DNA from: Rhodococcus sp. SBT000017
GTDB lineage: Bacteria > Actinomycetota > Actinomycetes > Mycobacteriales > Mycobacteriaceae
Direction of reading: 5' to 3'
DNA: 64,000 bases
NCBI RefSeq assembly: GCF_003688915.1
Contig: NZ_REFU01000001.1
Location: 1,612,001-1,676,000 of the forward strand
Shown here: in pieces, positions 1 to 8,238 of the stretch
Layout: each line of letters starts with the position of its first letter
Numbering within the stretch: position 1 is the stretch's first letter
The notes under the pieces: generated by a model
What the model was told of the DNA's origin: nothing
Databases searched by the model: none
What the model saw: the letters and a program-made list of their open reading frames with translations, nothing else
Program-made: the position numbers and the translations under genes

Positions 1-1
1 G

Positions 2-256
2 GACGTCGCCGACTACGCGTTCACCGACCCAGAGCCCGAGACCGACCTGACGCTCGTCCACTGCCGGGACGACGACGTGGTTCCCATTTCTCACCTGGCG
101 CTGAACTCGACGGCTCTACCGTCGGCGACGGTGGTCGAGTTCCCGACCGGTGGTCATCAGTTCGACGGCATGATCGACGCCGTTGCCGCCGAAATCCGCG
201 GATGGACGCGTCCCCGCGGGGACGCTTCTACTGACCCCGATCCTCGTAGTCGATGA
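2..256 (+). CDS. Alpha/beta-hydrolase-fold protein, C-terminal part only
   Basis: The frame runs in from before the window and stops at 254-256, so only the last 84 codons are visible. They match the end of an alpha/beta hydrolase: a beta strand leading into CRDDDVVP, where the acid of the catalytic triad normally sits, and GGHQF about 30 residues later, the likely catalytic histidine. The nucleophile elbow lies outside the window, so activity and substrate cannot be judged. The last 29 bases overlap the end of the convergent CHC2 zinc-finger gene. Confidence 0.6.
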   Translation, partial: DVADYAFTDPEPETDLTLVHCRDDDVVPISHLALNSTALPSATVVEFPTGGHQFDGMIDAVAAEIRGWTRPRGDASTDPDPRSR

Positions 257-545
257 CGAGGCCGACTCGGTTCGCCAGGAGTTCGACCGATTCGATCCTG
301 CTGACCCCGTCGACCGCCTGGATGAAATCGAACGCATCGCCTCCTGCTCCGCACCCGAAGCAGTGAAAACGTTGCCGGGTCGGTCGAACATGCATACTGG
401 GCGTCCGCTCACCGTGCACCGGACACAGAGCCTTCATCGAGTCCAGTCCCGAGCGGACAAGGTGCGTCCGCTCGCTGATCAAGTCTTCGAGCACGACAGC
501 GGCGCGGATGGCATCCACTGTTCGATCGGGAATGCGCCGCTCCAT
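228..545 (-). CDS. Small CHC2-type zinc-finger protein (DnaG N-domain-like)
   Basis: A 105-residue protein that is almost entirely a primase-type CHC2 zinc ribbon. CPVH at residues 41-44 and CFGC at 62-65 supply the Cys-His-Cys-Cys metal ligands, and the flanking sequence (DLI near 21-23, HCFGCGAGGDAFDFI at 61-75) matches the N-terminal domain of DnaG. There is no TOPRIM catalytic domain, so it cannot be a primase alone; nucleic-acid binding is the natural inference. The ATG at 545 was chosen because homology begins at once. It lies just downstream of the MobA-like gene on the same strand and overlaps the hydrolase gene tail to tail. Confidence 0.7.
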   Translation of the reverse strand: MERRIPDRTVDAIRAAVVLEDLISERTHLVRSGLDSMKALCPVHGERTPSMHVRPTRQRFHCFGCGAGGDAFDFIQAVDGVSRIESVELLANRVGLVIDYEDRGQ

Positions 546-574
546 GGCGTGCACGCTACCGCCGCCGGGGCCGC

Positions 575-1108
575 TCACCGATAGTCGTGGTCGATTCCCG
601 TTGCCCATCGAGAACATTCGACGGCAATCACGTCGTCTCTTCCCCGCAGGAAGTCCCGGGCACCGGAGTCTCCCGACGCCGATGCCACGGCTGCGTCGAC
701 GTGTCGACGCGCCAGAACGACCGGATGGCCGGGACGGCCGTCGAACACAGCCCTGGCGAGACCGGTCTCCCGCGCTGCGGAGAGCACTGCCTGCACCACC
801 TCGGGTCCGACGTCCGGGGTATCGACCACGTGCACTACAGCGTATTCCGAGTCCGACGCCGCCGACAGCCCGGTGATGAAGGAGGCGCTCATGCCCTGGT
901 GCCAGTCGGGGGTGTGCACGGCGATCGCGCCGTCGGGCATGGGCGCATCCGCCGCGCCCAGCACCACGACGACTCGATCGCAGCCGCCGTTGCGCAACGC
1001 CTGCACCGCCGTCTTCAGCCACAGCCCGTCGTGGGCGAGCACTTTGGGCGATCCGTATCGCGTTCCGGCACCGGCAGCCAGTACCACTCCGACGGCGAGG
1101 TCCGACAC
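575..1108 (-). CDS. MobA/MocA-like nucleotidyltransferase
   Basis: A 177-residue protein with the NTP-transferase signature GVVLAAGAGTRYGSPK at its N-terminus and a VVHVVDTPDV metal-binding segment in the middle, as in molybdenum cofactor cytidylyl- or guanylyltransferases. Such enzymes attach CMP or GMP to molybdopterin for xanthine dehydrogenase or CO-dehydrogenase-type enzymes. A xanthine dehydrogenase is encoded 6 kb away, so a role in maturing its cofactor is a fair inference. The GTG at 1108 is chosen because AAAGGAG lies six bases upstream and the family N-terminus follows directly. It is divergent from the purine permease gene. Confidence 0.75.
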   Translation of the reverse strand: MSDLAVGVVLAAGAGTRYGSPKVLAHDGLWLKTAVQALRNGGCDRVVVVLGAADAPMPDGAIAVHTPDWHQGMSASFITGLSAASDSEYAVVHVVDTPDVGPEVVQAVLSAARETGLARAVFDGRPGHPVVLARRHVDAAVASASGDSGARDFLRGRDDVIAVECSRWATGIDHDYR

Positions 1109-1139
1109 GATCGCTCCTTTCACTCTCGGTTGGAGTCTT

Positions 1140-1158
1140 GGATGTTCGCACAACATCC
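1140..1158. promoter_or_regulatory. Perfect inverted repeat in the divergent promoter region
   Basis: GGATGTTCGCACAACATCC is a perfect 7-bp inverted repeat with a 5-base spacer. It lies between the divergent MobA-like and permease genes, 31 bases upstream of the former start and about 130 upstream of the latter. The shape is typical of an operator for a dimeric repressor. Which regulator binds is unknown; the PucR-type regulator at 5643-7211 is one candidate. Confidence 0.45.
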
Positions 1159-1286
1159 ATCTCGAGTACGTCGACAAGTTTGTGCGCGCTCGACTAGCGA
1201 GGATAGGCGCGATGACTGATTCTTAGTGCACTTCTCCTGCAGCGTCGCAGGAATCCTGCCCTGTTGCTTCCGCGAGGTGCCCAGCC

Positions 1287-3191
1287 ATGTCCGTCAAGCC
1301 CACCACACGCAAACGCGTCCATCCTGTCGACGAAGTTCTCCCCGTTCCGAAACTTGCCGCCTACGGGTTCCAACATGTCGTCGCGTTCTACGCAGGCGCT
1401 GTCCTGGTGCCGATCATCATCGGCAGCGCGATCGGACTGACCAACGAACAGTTGATTCACCTGATCAATGCGGATCTGTTCACCTGCGGCATCGCATCGA
1501 TCATTCAATCGGTCGGATTCTGGAAGGTCGGTGTCCGCCTGCCGCTCCTGCAGGGTGTGACGTTCGCCGGTGTCTCTCCGGTGATCGCGATCGCGATGGC
1601 GAACGGCGGCGGCACCGAGGGGTTGCTGTACGTCTACGGTGCCGTCATCGTCGCCGGTCTCGTCACGTTCTTCATGGCTCCGTACTTCAGTAGGCTGCTG
1701 CGCTTCTTCCCTCCGGTGGTGACCGGCACCGTCATCACGATCATCGGTGTGGCGCTGCTCCCGGTGGCCGTCAACGATGCGGTGACCAATCCTGCTACTC
1801 ACGAACAGGATCCGACCAACGGACGGTGGATGGCCTACGCGATCGGCACGCTGCTGATCATCGTGCTGATCCAACGATTCTTCAAGGGCTTCATGGCCAC
1901 CATCGCCGTGCTTCTGGGCCTGGTGATCGGCAGCGCCGTCGCGTTCGCTCTGGGAGACATGAACTTCGACGGCACCTCGGAGGCGTCGTGGGTCGGTTTC
2001 ACGCAGCCATTCCTGTTCGGTGTGCCCAAATTCAGTGTCGTCGCGATCATTTCGATGATCGTCGTCATGCTCATCATCGCGGTCGAAACCACCGGCAGTG
2101 TGTATGCGACAGGTGAGATCGTCGGCAAGCGCATCAAGAAGGACGACATCGCAGCGACTCTGCGCGCGGACGGAGTGGCCACCGTCATCGGCGGTACGTT
2201 CAACTCGTTCCCGTACACGGCCTTCTCCGAGAACGTCGGCCTGGTGCGCCTGACCGGTGTGCGCAGTCGCTGGGTGGTTGCCACGGCAGGCGGCATCATG
2301 ATTCTGCTCGGCCTGCTACCCAAGACGGCAGCCGTCGTCGCATCGATCCCACCCCCGGTGCTCGGCGGAGCCGCGCTCGCCCTCTTCGCCACCGTCGCCG
2401 TGGTCGGAATCCAGACTCTGTCGAAGGTGGATTTCACCGATCACCGCAACCTGATCATCGTCGCCACGAGCCTCGGGCTCGCGATGCTCGTGACCATTCA
2501 ACCGACGGTCTCCGAGGGTGTGCCCGCGTGGCTGGAGATGTTGTTCGGCAGTGGCATCGTTCTCGGCGCGGTCTCGGCAATCGTGCTCAACGTCTTGTTC
2601 TTCCACATCGGTGGTCGCGGGCAGGCCGTCGCCGGTGGTCCGGGCAAGGGCATCACCCTCGACAAGGTCAACGAGATGTCCGCCGAGGACTTCGCTGCCA
2701 CGTTCGGCGGCTTGGTGCAGGGCACTCCGTGGGTGGTCGAACGCGCCTACCAACAGCGGCCTTTCGCCGATGCGCACGGTCTGCGCGAGGCCTTCCAGGA
2801 GGCACTGTTGGCCGGCACCACCGAGGAACAGATCGAGCTGATCAACAGCTACCCCGATCTCGGCAGCGAGGACGCCACCGGCACCCTCAACGCAGCGGAT
2901 CACGTCGGTTTGTCCAACCTGGAAGAGGACGAGCACGACAACATCGTCCAACTCGCCACCGAATACCGCGAACACTTCGGCTTCCCGTTGGTGATCTGCG
3001 CAAGGGAGACGGAGCGCTACGATCGAGTCCTCGCGAACGGGTGGTCGCGCGTCGAGAACGCACCGTCGGCGGAGCGGTCGTTCGCGATGATCGAGATCGC
3101 CAAGATCGCGAACTACCGGTTCGACGATCTCGTGGCCGATGCCAACCCGATCGCGGCCGCGCGGTTCGGTCGCATCAACGACTTCAGATAG
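1287..3191 (+). CDS. NCS2 purine/urate permease fused to an OHCU-decarboxylase-like domain
   Basis: A 634-residue protein with two parts. Residues about 20-445 are an NCS2 (nucleobase-cation symporter-2) permease with many membrane segments, the QH motif at 29-30 and the signature ENVGLVRLTG at 316-325, typical of xanthine/urate carriers. Residues about 457-620 match the OHCU decarboxylase fold (GTPWVVERAY, then RPF, LINSYPDLG, late helices). The family catalytic histidine in HPDLG is Tyr522 here, and the Ser...Glu-Gln segment that normally follows is shortened and lacks the Glu-Gln, so this domain is probably not catalytic. It heads the urate operon; the next gene is a complete OHCU decarboxylase. 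A weak GAGGTG precedes the ATG. Confidence 0.85.
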   Translation: MSVKPTTRKRVHPVDEVLPVPKLAAYGFQHVVAFYAGAVLVPIIIGSAIGLTNEQLIHLINADLFTCGIASIIQSVGFWKVGVRLPLLQGVTFAGVSPVIAIAMANGGGTEGLLYVYGAVIVAGLVTFFMAPYFSRLLRFFPPVVTGTVITIIGVALLPVAVNDAVTNPATHEQDPTNGRWMAYAIGTLLIIVLIQRFFKGFMATIAVLLGLVIGSAVAFALGDMNFDGTSEASWVGFTQPFLFGVPKFSVVAIISMIVVMLIIAVETTGSVYATGEIVGKRIKKDDIAATLRADGVATVIGGTFNSFPYTAFSENVGLVRLTGVRSRWVVATAGGIMILLGLLPKTAAVVASIPPPVLGGAALALFATVAVVGIQTLSKVDFTDHRNLIIVATSLGLAMLVTIQPTVSEGVPAWLEMLFGSGIVLGAVSAIVLNVLFFHIGGRGQAVAGGPGKGITLDKVNEMSAEDFAATFGGLVQGTPWVVERAYQQRPFADAHGLREAFQEALLAGTTEEQIELINSYPDLGSEDATGTLNAADHVGLSNLEEDEHDNIVQLATEYREHFGFPLVICARETERYDRVLANGWSRVENAPSAERSFAMIEIAKIANYRFDDLVADANPIAAARFGRINDFR

Positions 3192-3201
3192 CGAGCGAGA
3201 T

Positions 3202-3705
3202 GTGCTGCACGAATGGATAGGGCTCGACGGGTTCAATCGGCTCAGTGATCGGCAGGCGATGCATGCCCTCTACGAGTGCTGCGCATCGTCGATCTGGGCC
3301 CGTCGAGTCGCCCAGGGTCGCCCCTTCGACAGTCGAGACATGCTGTTGGACAGAGCCGATCGAGTGCTCGCCGAGCTGCCCGAGGCGGAGATCGATCATG
3401 CGCTCGACGGTCATCCCCGGATCGGCGGCAAGGCCGACAACCCGTCGTCGAAACGCGAGCAGTCCGCGGTGGCGACCGCGGGCACCGAGGTGCTCGAGAA
3501 GCTGGCGGCGGGAAATCGCACCTACGAGGAGAAGTTCGGGCACGTCTACCTGGTGTGCGCCACCGGCAGATCCGCGGAGGAACTGCTCGCTATCCTCGAG
3601 GAGAGGCTCGACAACGATGCCGAAACCGAAAGACGGGTGCTCCGCGTGGAACTGGCCAAGATCAACCGAATTCGCCTCGGCCGCATGCTGGGTCCCGAGC
3701 AGTGA
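3202..3705 (+). CDS. OHCU decarboxylase
   Basis: 2-oxo-4-hydroxy-4-carboxy-5-ureidoimidazoline decarboxylase, the last step from urate to S-allantoin. The 167-residue length fits the family. The catalytic His71 is in GHPRIGGK and Ser82/Ser83-Glu86-Gln87 supply the second active-site motif; the C-terminal YEEKFGHVYLVCATGRS and the E-R-x-x-L helix are also family features. The GTG at 3202 is chosen because it follows the permease stop by ten bases; an upstream frame reading into the permease gene is not needed. The stop overlaps the GTG of the next gene (GTGA), so the genes are probably translationally coupled. Confidence 0.85.
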   Translation: MLHEWIGLDGFNRLSDRQAMHALYECCASSIWARRVAQGRPFDSRDMLLDRADRVLAELPEAEIDHALDGHPRIGGKADNPSSKREQSAVATAGTEVLEKLAAGNRTYEEKFGHVYLVCATGRSAEELLAILEERLDNDAETERRVLRVELAKINRIRLGRMLGPEQ

Positions 3706-4028
3706 CGGGATTGTCGACGCACGTCCTCGACGCCACCTCGGGGACACCGGCGGTGGGGATGCGGGTGCGGTTGTTCCATCCCGAGAAGGGCGAGATCTCC
3801 AAGGCCACCACCGATGGAGACGGCCGAATCGGGGAGGTCGTGCCCGGTCCGATCGATCCGGGTGTGTATCGACTCTCGTTCGACACCGGCGATTACTTCG
3901 AGGCGACGAAAACACCGGCCTTCTACCCGGAGGTGTCCATTTCGTTCACCGTCACCGATCCCGATGCGCACTATCACGTCCCATTGCTGTTGTCCCCCTT
4001 CGCTTATTCGACCTATCGCGGGAGCTGA
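3702..4028 (+). CDS. uraH: 5-hydroxyisourate hydrolase
   Basis: A transthyretin-like hydrolase of 108 residues that opens 5-hydroxyisourate, the product of uricase, to OHCU. The diagnostic features are present: STHVLDATSG near the N-terminus with the catalytic His, and the C-terminal tetrapeptide YRGS that separates these enzymes from transthyretin, preceded by HYHVPLLLSPFAYST. The GTG at 3702 overlaps the stop of the OHCU decarboxylase gene. The uricase ATG begins one base after its stop. All three enzymes acting on urate are therefore made from one message. Confidence 0.93.
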   Translation: MTGLSTHVLDATSGTPAVGMRVRLFHPEKGEISKATTDGDGRIGEVVPGPIDPGVYRLSFDTGDYFEATKTPAFYPEVSISFTVTDPDAHYHVPLLLSPFAYSTYRGS

Positions 4029-4029
4029 C

Positions 4030-4950
4030 ATGACCGACCTGACCGGCAAGATCGTCCTCGGATCCAATCAGTACGGCAAGGCGGAGAACCGCGTGGTGCG
4101 GATCTATCGGGACTCGCCTCGCCACGAGATTCACGACATCAACGTGTCGAGCGCTCTGCGCGGCGACTTCTCTCCCGCGCACCTGGTGGGCGATCAGTCC
4201 AACGTGCTGCCCACCGACACTCAGAAGCAGACCGCCTACGCGTACGCCAAGACCAAGGGCCTCCTGCATCTGGAGAGCTACGGCCTCGATCTGGCTCGCC
4301 ACTACGTCGACGATGTCGAGCCCGTGGACGGAGCCCGCATCGAACTCGAGGAATACGCGTGGGCTCGCGCGGTGATCGACGGCGTCGAGCACGATCACAC
4401 GTGGACCCGCAAGGGTGACGAGATCCGTACGTCGGCGGTGACCGTCGAGGGCAAGGGTAAGGCGCAGCGGACGTGGGTGATCAGCGGCTTCAAGGAGATG
4501 GTGATTCTCAAGTCCACGGGTTCGGAATTCCACGGATTCCTCGAGGACGACCTGACGGTTCTCGAGCCCACGACCGACCGGGTGATGGCGACATCGCTGA
4601 CGGCGCAGTGGCGATACACCACCACCGATGTCGAGTGGGACGCCGTCTACACGGGCGTGAAGGCGGCGATGATCGAACGGTTCGCCAATCTGCAATCGCT
4701 GGCTCTGCAGCAGACTCTGTACGCCATGGGCGAGGCGGTGCTGGAGAAGTATCCGTTCATCGCCGAGATCACGATGTCGGCTCCGAACAAGCATCACTTC
4801 GTCTACGACCTGGGCAAGTTCGGCATCGAGAACAACCTCGAGGTGTTCAACGCGGACGATCGGCCGTACGGTCTGATTCAGGCAACCGTCGAGCGCGAGG
4901 ATGCCCCGGACGCCGGAAGTGCCTGGCGGACATACTCTGTCGTCGGATAG
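4030..4950 (+). CDS. Uricase (urate oxidase)
   Basis: A cofactor-free urate oxidase of 306 residues, the usual length, giving 5-hydroxyisourate and hydrogen peroxide. Visible hallmarks are YGKAENRVVRI (catalytic lysine), LPTDTQKQTAYAYAK (the Asp-Thr urate-contact loop), the uricase signature beginning ILKSTGSEFHGF, and MSAPNKHHF near the C-terminus. There is no PTS1-like tail, as expected in bacteria. It is the last gene of the permease-decarboxylase-hydrolase-uricase operon and is followed by the palindromic repeat at 4961-5007. The peroxide it releases needs a catalase, which is not in this window. Confidence 0.95.
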   Translation: MTDLTGKIVLGSNQYGKAENRVVRIYRDSPRHEIHDINVSSALRGDFSPAHLVGDQSNVLPTDTQKQTAYAYAKTKGLLHLESYGLDLARHYVDDVEPVDGARIELEEYAWARAVIDGVEHDHTWTRKGDEIRTSAVTVEGKGKAQRTWVISGFKEMVILKSTGSEFHGFLEDDLTVLEPTTDRVMATSLTAQWRYTTTDVEWDAVYTGVKAAMIERFANLQSLALQQTLYAMGEAVLEKYPFIAEITMSAPNKHHFVYDLGKFGIENNLEVFNADDRPYGLIQATVEREDAPDAGSAWRTYSVVG

Positions 4951-4960
4951 AGCGCTCCGC

Positions 4961-5007
4961 GCAGGTGAGCAGAACTTCGACCCCTGCTACGAATTTCCGC
5001 TCACGTG
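4961..5007 (-). repeat. REP-like palindromic intergenic repeat, intact copy
   Basis: A 47-base imperfect palindrome. Its arms (4962-4979, and 4990-5007 reversed) share GTGAGC.GAA.TTCG around a loop of about ten bases. Read on the minus strand it is 38/47 identical to the sequence rebuilt from the two flanks of the IS element (42575-42599 plus 44450-44471), so it belongs to a dispersed family. It sits between convergent genes (uricase and DUF2461) and overlaps the last codons of the latter. Its position suggests a bidirectional terminator or REP-type element; there is no T-tract. Confidence 0.65.
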
Positions 5008-5633
5008 TGCAGCGCCGCAGTCCACTCCACCAACGGTGCCAGGGCCCGCCAGGCGTCGCGCACCTTCGTCGCAGCCTTGGGTGTCTCCAGCCAGGCGGGT
5101 GAGCCGAAATGCTTACCTGCGGTGAGTGACTTGTGGCGCAGGAGGTCGATACGCGGGTGATCGAGCTCGTATCCCCGCGGCTTGGTCTTGAGCTTGTCGC
5201 CGCCGATCTCGTAGCCGGCCTTCGTCAGTGTCGCCAGTATCCGCTCCAATTCGGCTCCGCGGACGTCGTCGTCGACGGTGCGGCGGTAGCGGGCAACGCC
5301 CTCGGCCGAGGAGTTGTAGAAGCCGCCTGCGACGAACAACCCGGCGGGGTCGATCTGGACATAGAAGCCCAGACTGTCGCCGCGAGCAACGAATCCGCCC
5401 TGGTGGGTCTTGTACGGGGTCTTGTCCTTGGAGAAGCGAACGTCACGGTAGGGGCGGAAGACCTTGGCAGTACCGAACTCCGGTTCGAGTGACGCGAGCA
5501 ACGCCGTCATCGGCCCCTTGACCGCAGTGTCGTAGACCTCCTTGTGCTCGTTCCACCAGAGCTTGCTGTTGTCGGCTTCGAGGTCCTCGTAGAAGTCCAG
5601 GGCGGCGAAGGGTATTCCGGTGAAGCCAGTCAT
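5001..5633 (-). CDS. DUF2461 family protein
   Basis: A 210-residue protein matching DUF2461 (TIGR02453): an opening G-F-x-G-I/F-P-x-x-A-L-x-F-Y-x-x-L pattern, LWWNEHKEVYD, then FRPYRDVRFSKDKTPYKTHQ, the most conserved block, and a later DHPRIDLLRHKSL segment. The biochemical function of the family is unknown. It lies nine bases downstream of the PucR-type regulator on the same strand, so the two may share a message, but nothing ties it to purines otherwise. The C-terminal codons overlap the palindromic repeat. Confidence 0.85.
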   Translation of the reverse strand: MTGFTGIPFAALDFYEDLEADNSKLWWNEHKEVYDTAVKGPMTALLASLEPEFGTAKVFRPYRDVRFSKDKTPYKTHQGGFVARGDSLGFYVQIDPAGLFVAGGFYNSSAEGVARYRRTVDDDVRGAELERILATLTKAGYEIGGDKLKTKPRGYELDHPRIDLLRHKSLTAGKHFGSPAWLETPKAATKVRDAWRALAPLVEWTAALHT

Positions 5634-5642
5634 CGTTCGATC

Positions 5643-7211
5643 CTATGCGGCCCCCGTGGCCGACGAACGAGGGATGGATTGAAGCGCGAGGTAGACATCG
5701 AGCCGGTCCGAGGTGGAACTCAGATCGCGGCCCAGCAACTCCTCGACTCGCTTGATTCGGTAGCGGACGGTGTTGAGGTGGACGTGCAACGACTCGGCCG
5801 TTCGGTTCCACGATCCACCGGTGGCCAGGAACTCACGGAGGGTATCGGTCAGTCCTGCATGGGTACGCCGGTCGTAGTCGAGCAGAGGAGCCAGAACGTG
5901 TTCGACGAACGACCGACGCACGTCGTCGGGCAGAGCCGAGAGCATCGAGACCGCCGAAGTCAGTTGCGCACCCGCGGTGACGGTCACCGGGCTGGTCCCT
6001 TGCCTGCTGACTTCGAGTGCGTGACGGGCCGATCGCAGCGCGCCGTCGACGGTGATCCCGGTTGCTTCGGAACTGACGCCCACGAGCAGACGGCTGTGTC
6101 CGATGCCGGAACCCAAGCGAGTCAATCGGGTTCGCAGTGTGTGCGTGAAGTTCGGATCGTCGGTGTTCACGACAGCGACGATGTCGCCGTGCGTGCTGCA
6201 CCCGACGCAGCCGCCACCGAAGGAGGTCAGCGTGTCGCTGAGAACCGTACGCAGCATCTCGCGCAGGTCGATCCGTCCGCTGTGGACGACCCTGACGACG
6301 ACCAGCGAGCGGTCCGGGTCGACGCCTGCCTGACGCAGCCGCGTCAGGGCTTCCGGTCTGGTGCTGTCGGCTTCGATCAACGCCACTGCCTGGTCCGCGA
6401 TTTCGCGTCGGACCAGCCGTCCCTCCTCGCGCCGGGCACGATCGAGCGCGGCGATGGCCGCGAGCTGGCCGAACGCATCGGAGATGGCGGGTGGGAACGT
6501 CGCCATGTCTCCTGCAACCGCCAAGAACCATCGCGTGGTCCGTTGCACCAGCGACGGGCCGATGCCGAAGATGCTGTACACGCCGCCGTCACTGAGAGTG
6601 GTTGTCGTGGGCAGTCTTTCGGAGGAGAGCGCAGCGTGCGTCAGCGTGTCCACGTCGGCATCGGAGAACGCCGAGACCTCGGCCACCAGCCGACGTCCGG
6701 TCGCCGTGAAGATCAGACACGCCATCCCGGTTTCCCTGGAGGTGTGCAGCGCCAACTCGTCGAGCGCTCTGCCGTCCGCGATCGCGGTGAGCAGCTGGCG
6801 TTGCCGGACGAGCGAGGTGTTCAACGAGGCTATGCGGTCTCCCGTGACACGGCCGACGAGAAACTCGGTCACCTCGCCGAACGAGACCGTCTCGGGTACC
6901 GCAAGCAGCGGTAGTCCGTGCCGCTCGCAGGCGTCGATCAGATCGGGCGGGACATGGCCGAGCAGCCCTTCACCGGCGGCCAGTGCCGAGGCCCCTGATT
7001 CGGCGACGGCCCGGACGAACATCTCACTGTCTGCGGGCGTTCGATGCCACACGAGACCGGTGATGACGAGCTCGCCACCCGCGATGTAGCGCGACGGGTC
7101 CGGCAGATCGGTCGTGTACGTCCATCGCAGCGTGCGCCCCAGAGCGTCGGTGTCGGAGGTGAGCAATCGAACGCCGAGCTGCGTGGCGTCGAGCAAGTCC
7201 TTGACCTGCAC
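5643..7211 (-). CDS. PucR-family transcriptional regulator of purine catabolism
   Basis: A 522-residue regulator with the PucR layout: an N-terminal purine-catabolism regulatory domain (about 1-120, with SRYIAGGELVITGL), a central GGDEF-like/CdaR-type sensor region, and a C-terminal PucR helix-turn-helix (about 454-510, with NRTAESLHVHLNTVRYRIKR). In Bacillus PucR controls purine use; here the gene is divergent from xanthine dehydrogenase and lies beside the uricase operon, so it is the obvious local regulator. The GTG at 7211 was chosen because GGGGGAGG lies about six bases upstream and the domain starts immediately. Confidence 0.88.
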   Translation of the reverse strand: MQVKDLLDATQLGVRLLTSDTDALGRTLRWTYTTDLPDPSRYIAGGELVITGLVWHRTPADSEMFVRAVAESGASALAAGEGLLGHVPPDLIDACERHGLPLLAVPETVSFGEVTEFLVGRVTGDRIASLNTSLVRQRQLLTAIADGRALDELALHTSRETGMACLIFTATGRRLVAEVSAFSDADVDTLTHAALSSERLPTTTTLSDGGVYSIFGIGPSLVQRTTRWFLAVAGDMATFPPAISDAFGQLAAIAALDRARREEGRLVRREIADQAVALIEADSTRPEALTRLRQAGVDPDRSLVVVRVVHSGRIDLREMLRTVLSDTLTSFGGGCVGCSTHGDIVAVVNTDDPNFTHTLRTRLTRLGSGIGHSRLLVGVSSEATGITVDGALRSARHALEVSRQGTSPVTVTAGAQLTSAVSMLSALPDDVRRSFVEHVLAPLLDYDRRTHAGLTDTLREFLATGGSWNRTAESLHVHLNTVRYRIKRVEELLGRDLSSTSDRLDVYLALQSIPRSSATGAA

Positions 7212-7425
7212 TGCGGTTCCTCCCCCGGCCTTCGCTGAGCGTGCTCGAAACGGCTGAGCTCGTAGGAAGAAACAGTATGCGTGGGTTGTTTCCACCGAGT
7301 TTCGGGCGTATCGCCGAACGACCGAAGATCGGTAACAGATACTCATTACAGTTCGAGATGACACATCGGCTGGTGGATCTGCCGGCGTGGCGGATCATCC
7401 GGCGAGGACGAGGTGAACGAGGGCC

Positions 7426-8238
7426 ATGGATCTCGGTACTGTCGACGACATTCTGCTTCCCGGCTCCCGCGCGGACCTTCCGCCCGGACGCGCGGACACC
7501 GCTGTGCTCGCAGGAGGTACCTGGCTGTTCTCGGAGAAGCAGGACCACCTGGCCACTCTCGTCGATGTCACTGCCTTGGGCTGGGAGCCGTTGACCGTCA
7601 CCGAGACCGGGCTCTCGATCGCCGCGACGTGCACCATCGAGACTCTGGCGCGCTACGCCTCTCCGTGGCCGGCCACCGCATTGTTTCCCCGCTGCGCAGC
7701 AGCGCTGTTGGCCTCGTTCAAGATCTGGAAGACCGCCACCGTCGGCGGCAACATCGCACTGGCCCTGCCTGCCGGAGCGATGATCTCGTTGACCGCAGCG
7801 CTCGACGGCGTCGGGCAGGTGTGGTCCAGTGATGGGCCGGATCACGACTACGGCATCGCGATTGCAGATCTGGTCACGGGCCCGCATACCAATGCCCTTC
7901 GACCGGGGGACGTGCTGCGCAGCATCGAGATTCCGCTGCGCGCACTCCGGTCGCGAACGGCGATGCGCAAGCTCGCACTGTCACCGCTCGGGCGGTCGGC
8001 CGCCGTGGTGATCGGGCGGGTAGACGACGGTGGCGAATTCGTTCTGACCGTCAGCGCGTCGACCGTCCGTCCGTTCGTTCTGCGCTTTCCGAGCCTGCCG
8101 ACGGCGGGCGAACTCGACGACGCTCTCGCCGCCACCATCGGGCCCCAGCACTGGTACGACGACCCCCATGGGGCTCCGGACTGGCGGCGTCACATCAGTT
8201 GCACTGCAGCGCAGCAGATTCGCGAGGAGTTGTCATGA
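7426..8238 (+). CDS. Xanthine dehydrogenase, FAD-binding subunit
   Basis: A 270-residue FAD-binding subunit of the xanthine dehydrogenase/CO dehydrogenase family. LAGGTWL at 28-34 corresponds to the first FAD pyrophosphate loop and TVGGNIALALPAG at 105-117 to the second (usually TxGGNxxxxxPxGD; the aspartate position is Met here). It would pass electrons from the iron-sulfur centres to FAD and NAD. The next gene starts inside its stop codon (ATGA at 8235-8238), so the two subunits are co-translated. It starts 214 bases from the divergent pucR gene, with AGGTGAACGAGG upstream of the ATG. Confidence 0.87.
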   Translation: MDLGTVDDILLPGSRADLPPGRADTAVLAGGTWLFSEKQDHLATLVDVTALGWEPLTVTETGLSIAATCTIETLARYASPWPATALFPRCAAALLASFKIWKTATVGGNIALALPAGAMISLTAALDGVGQVWSSDGPDHDYGIAIADLVTGPHTNALRPGDVLRSIEIPLRALRSRTAMRKLALSPLGRSAAVVIGRVDDGGEFVLTVSASTVRPFVLRFPSLPTAGELDDALAATIGPQHWYDDPHGAPDWRRHISCTAAQQIREELS

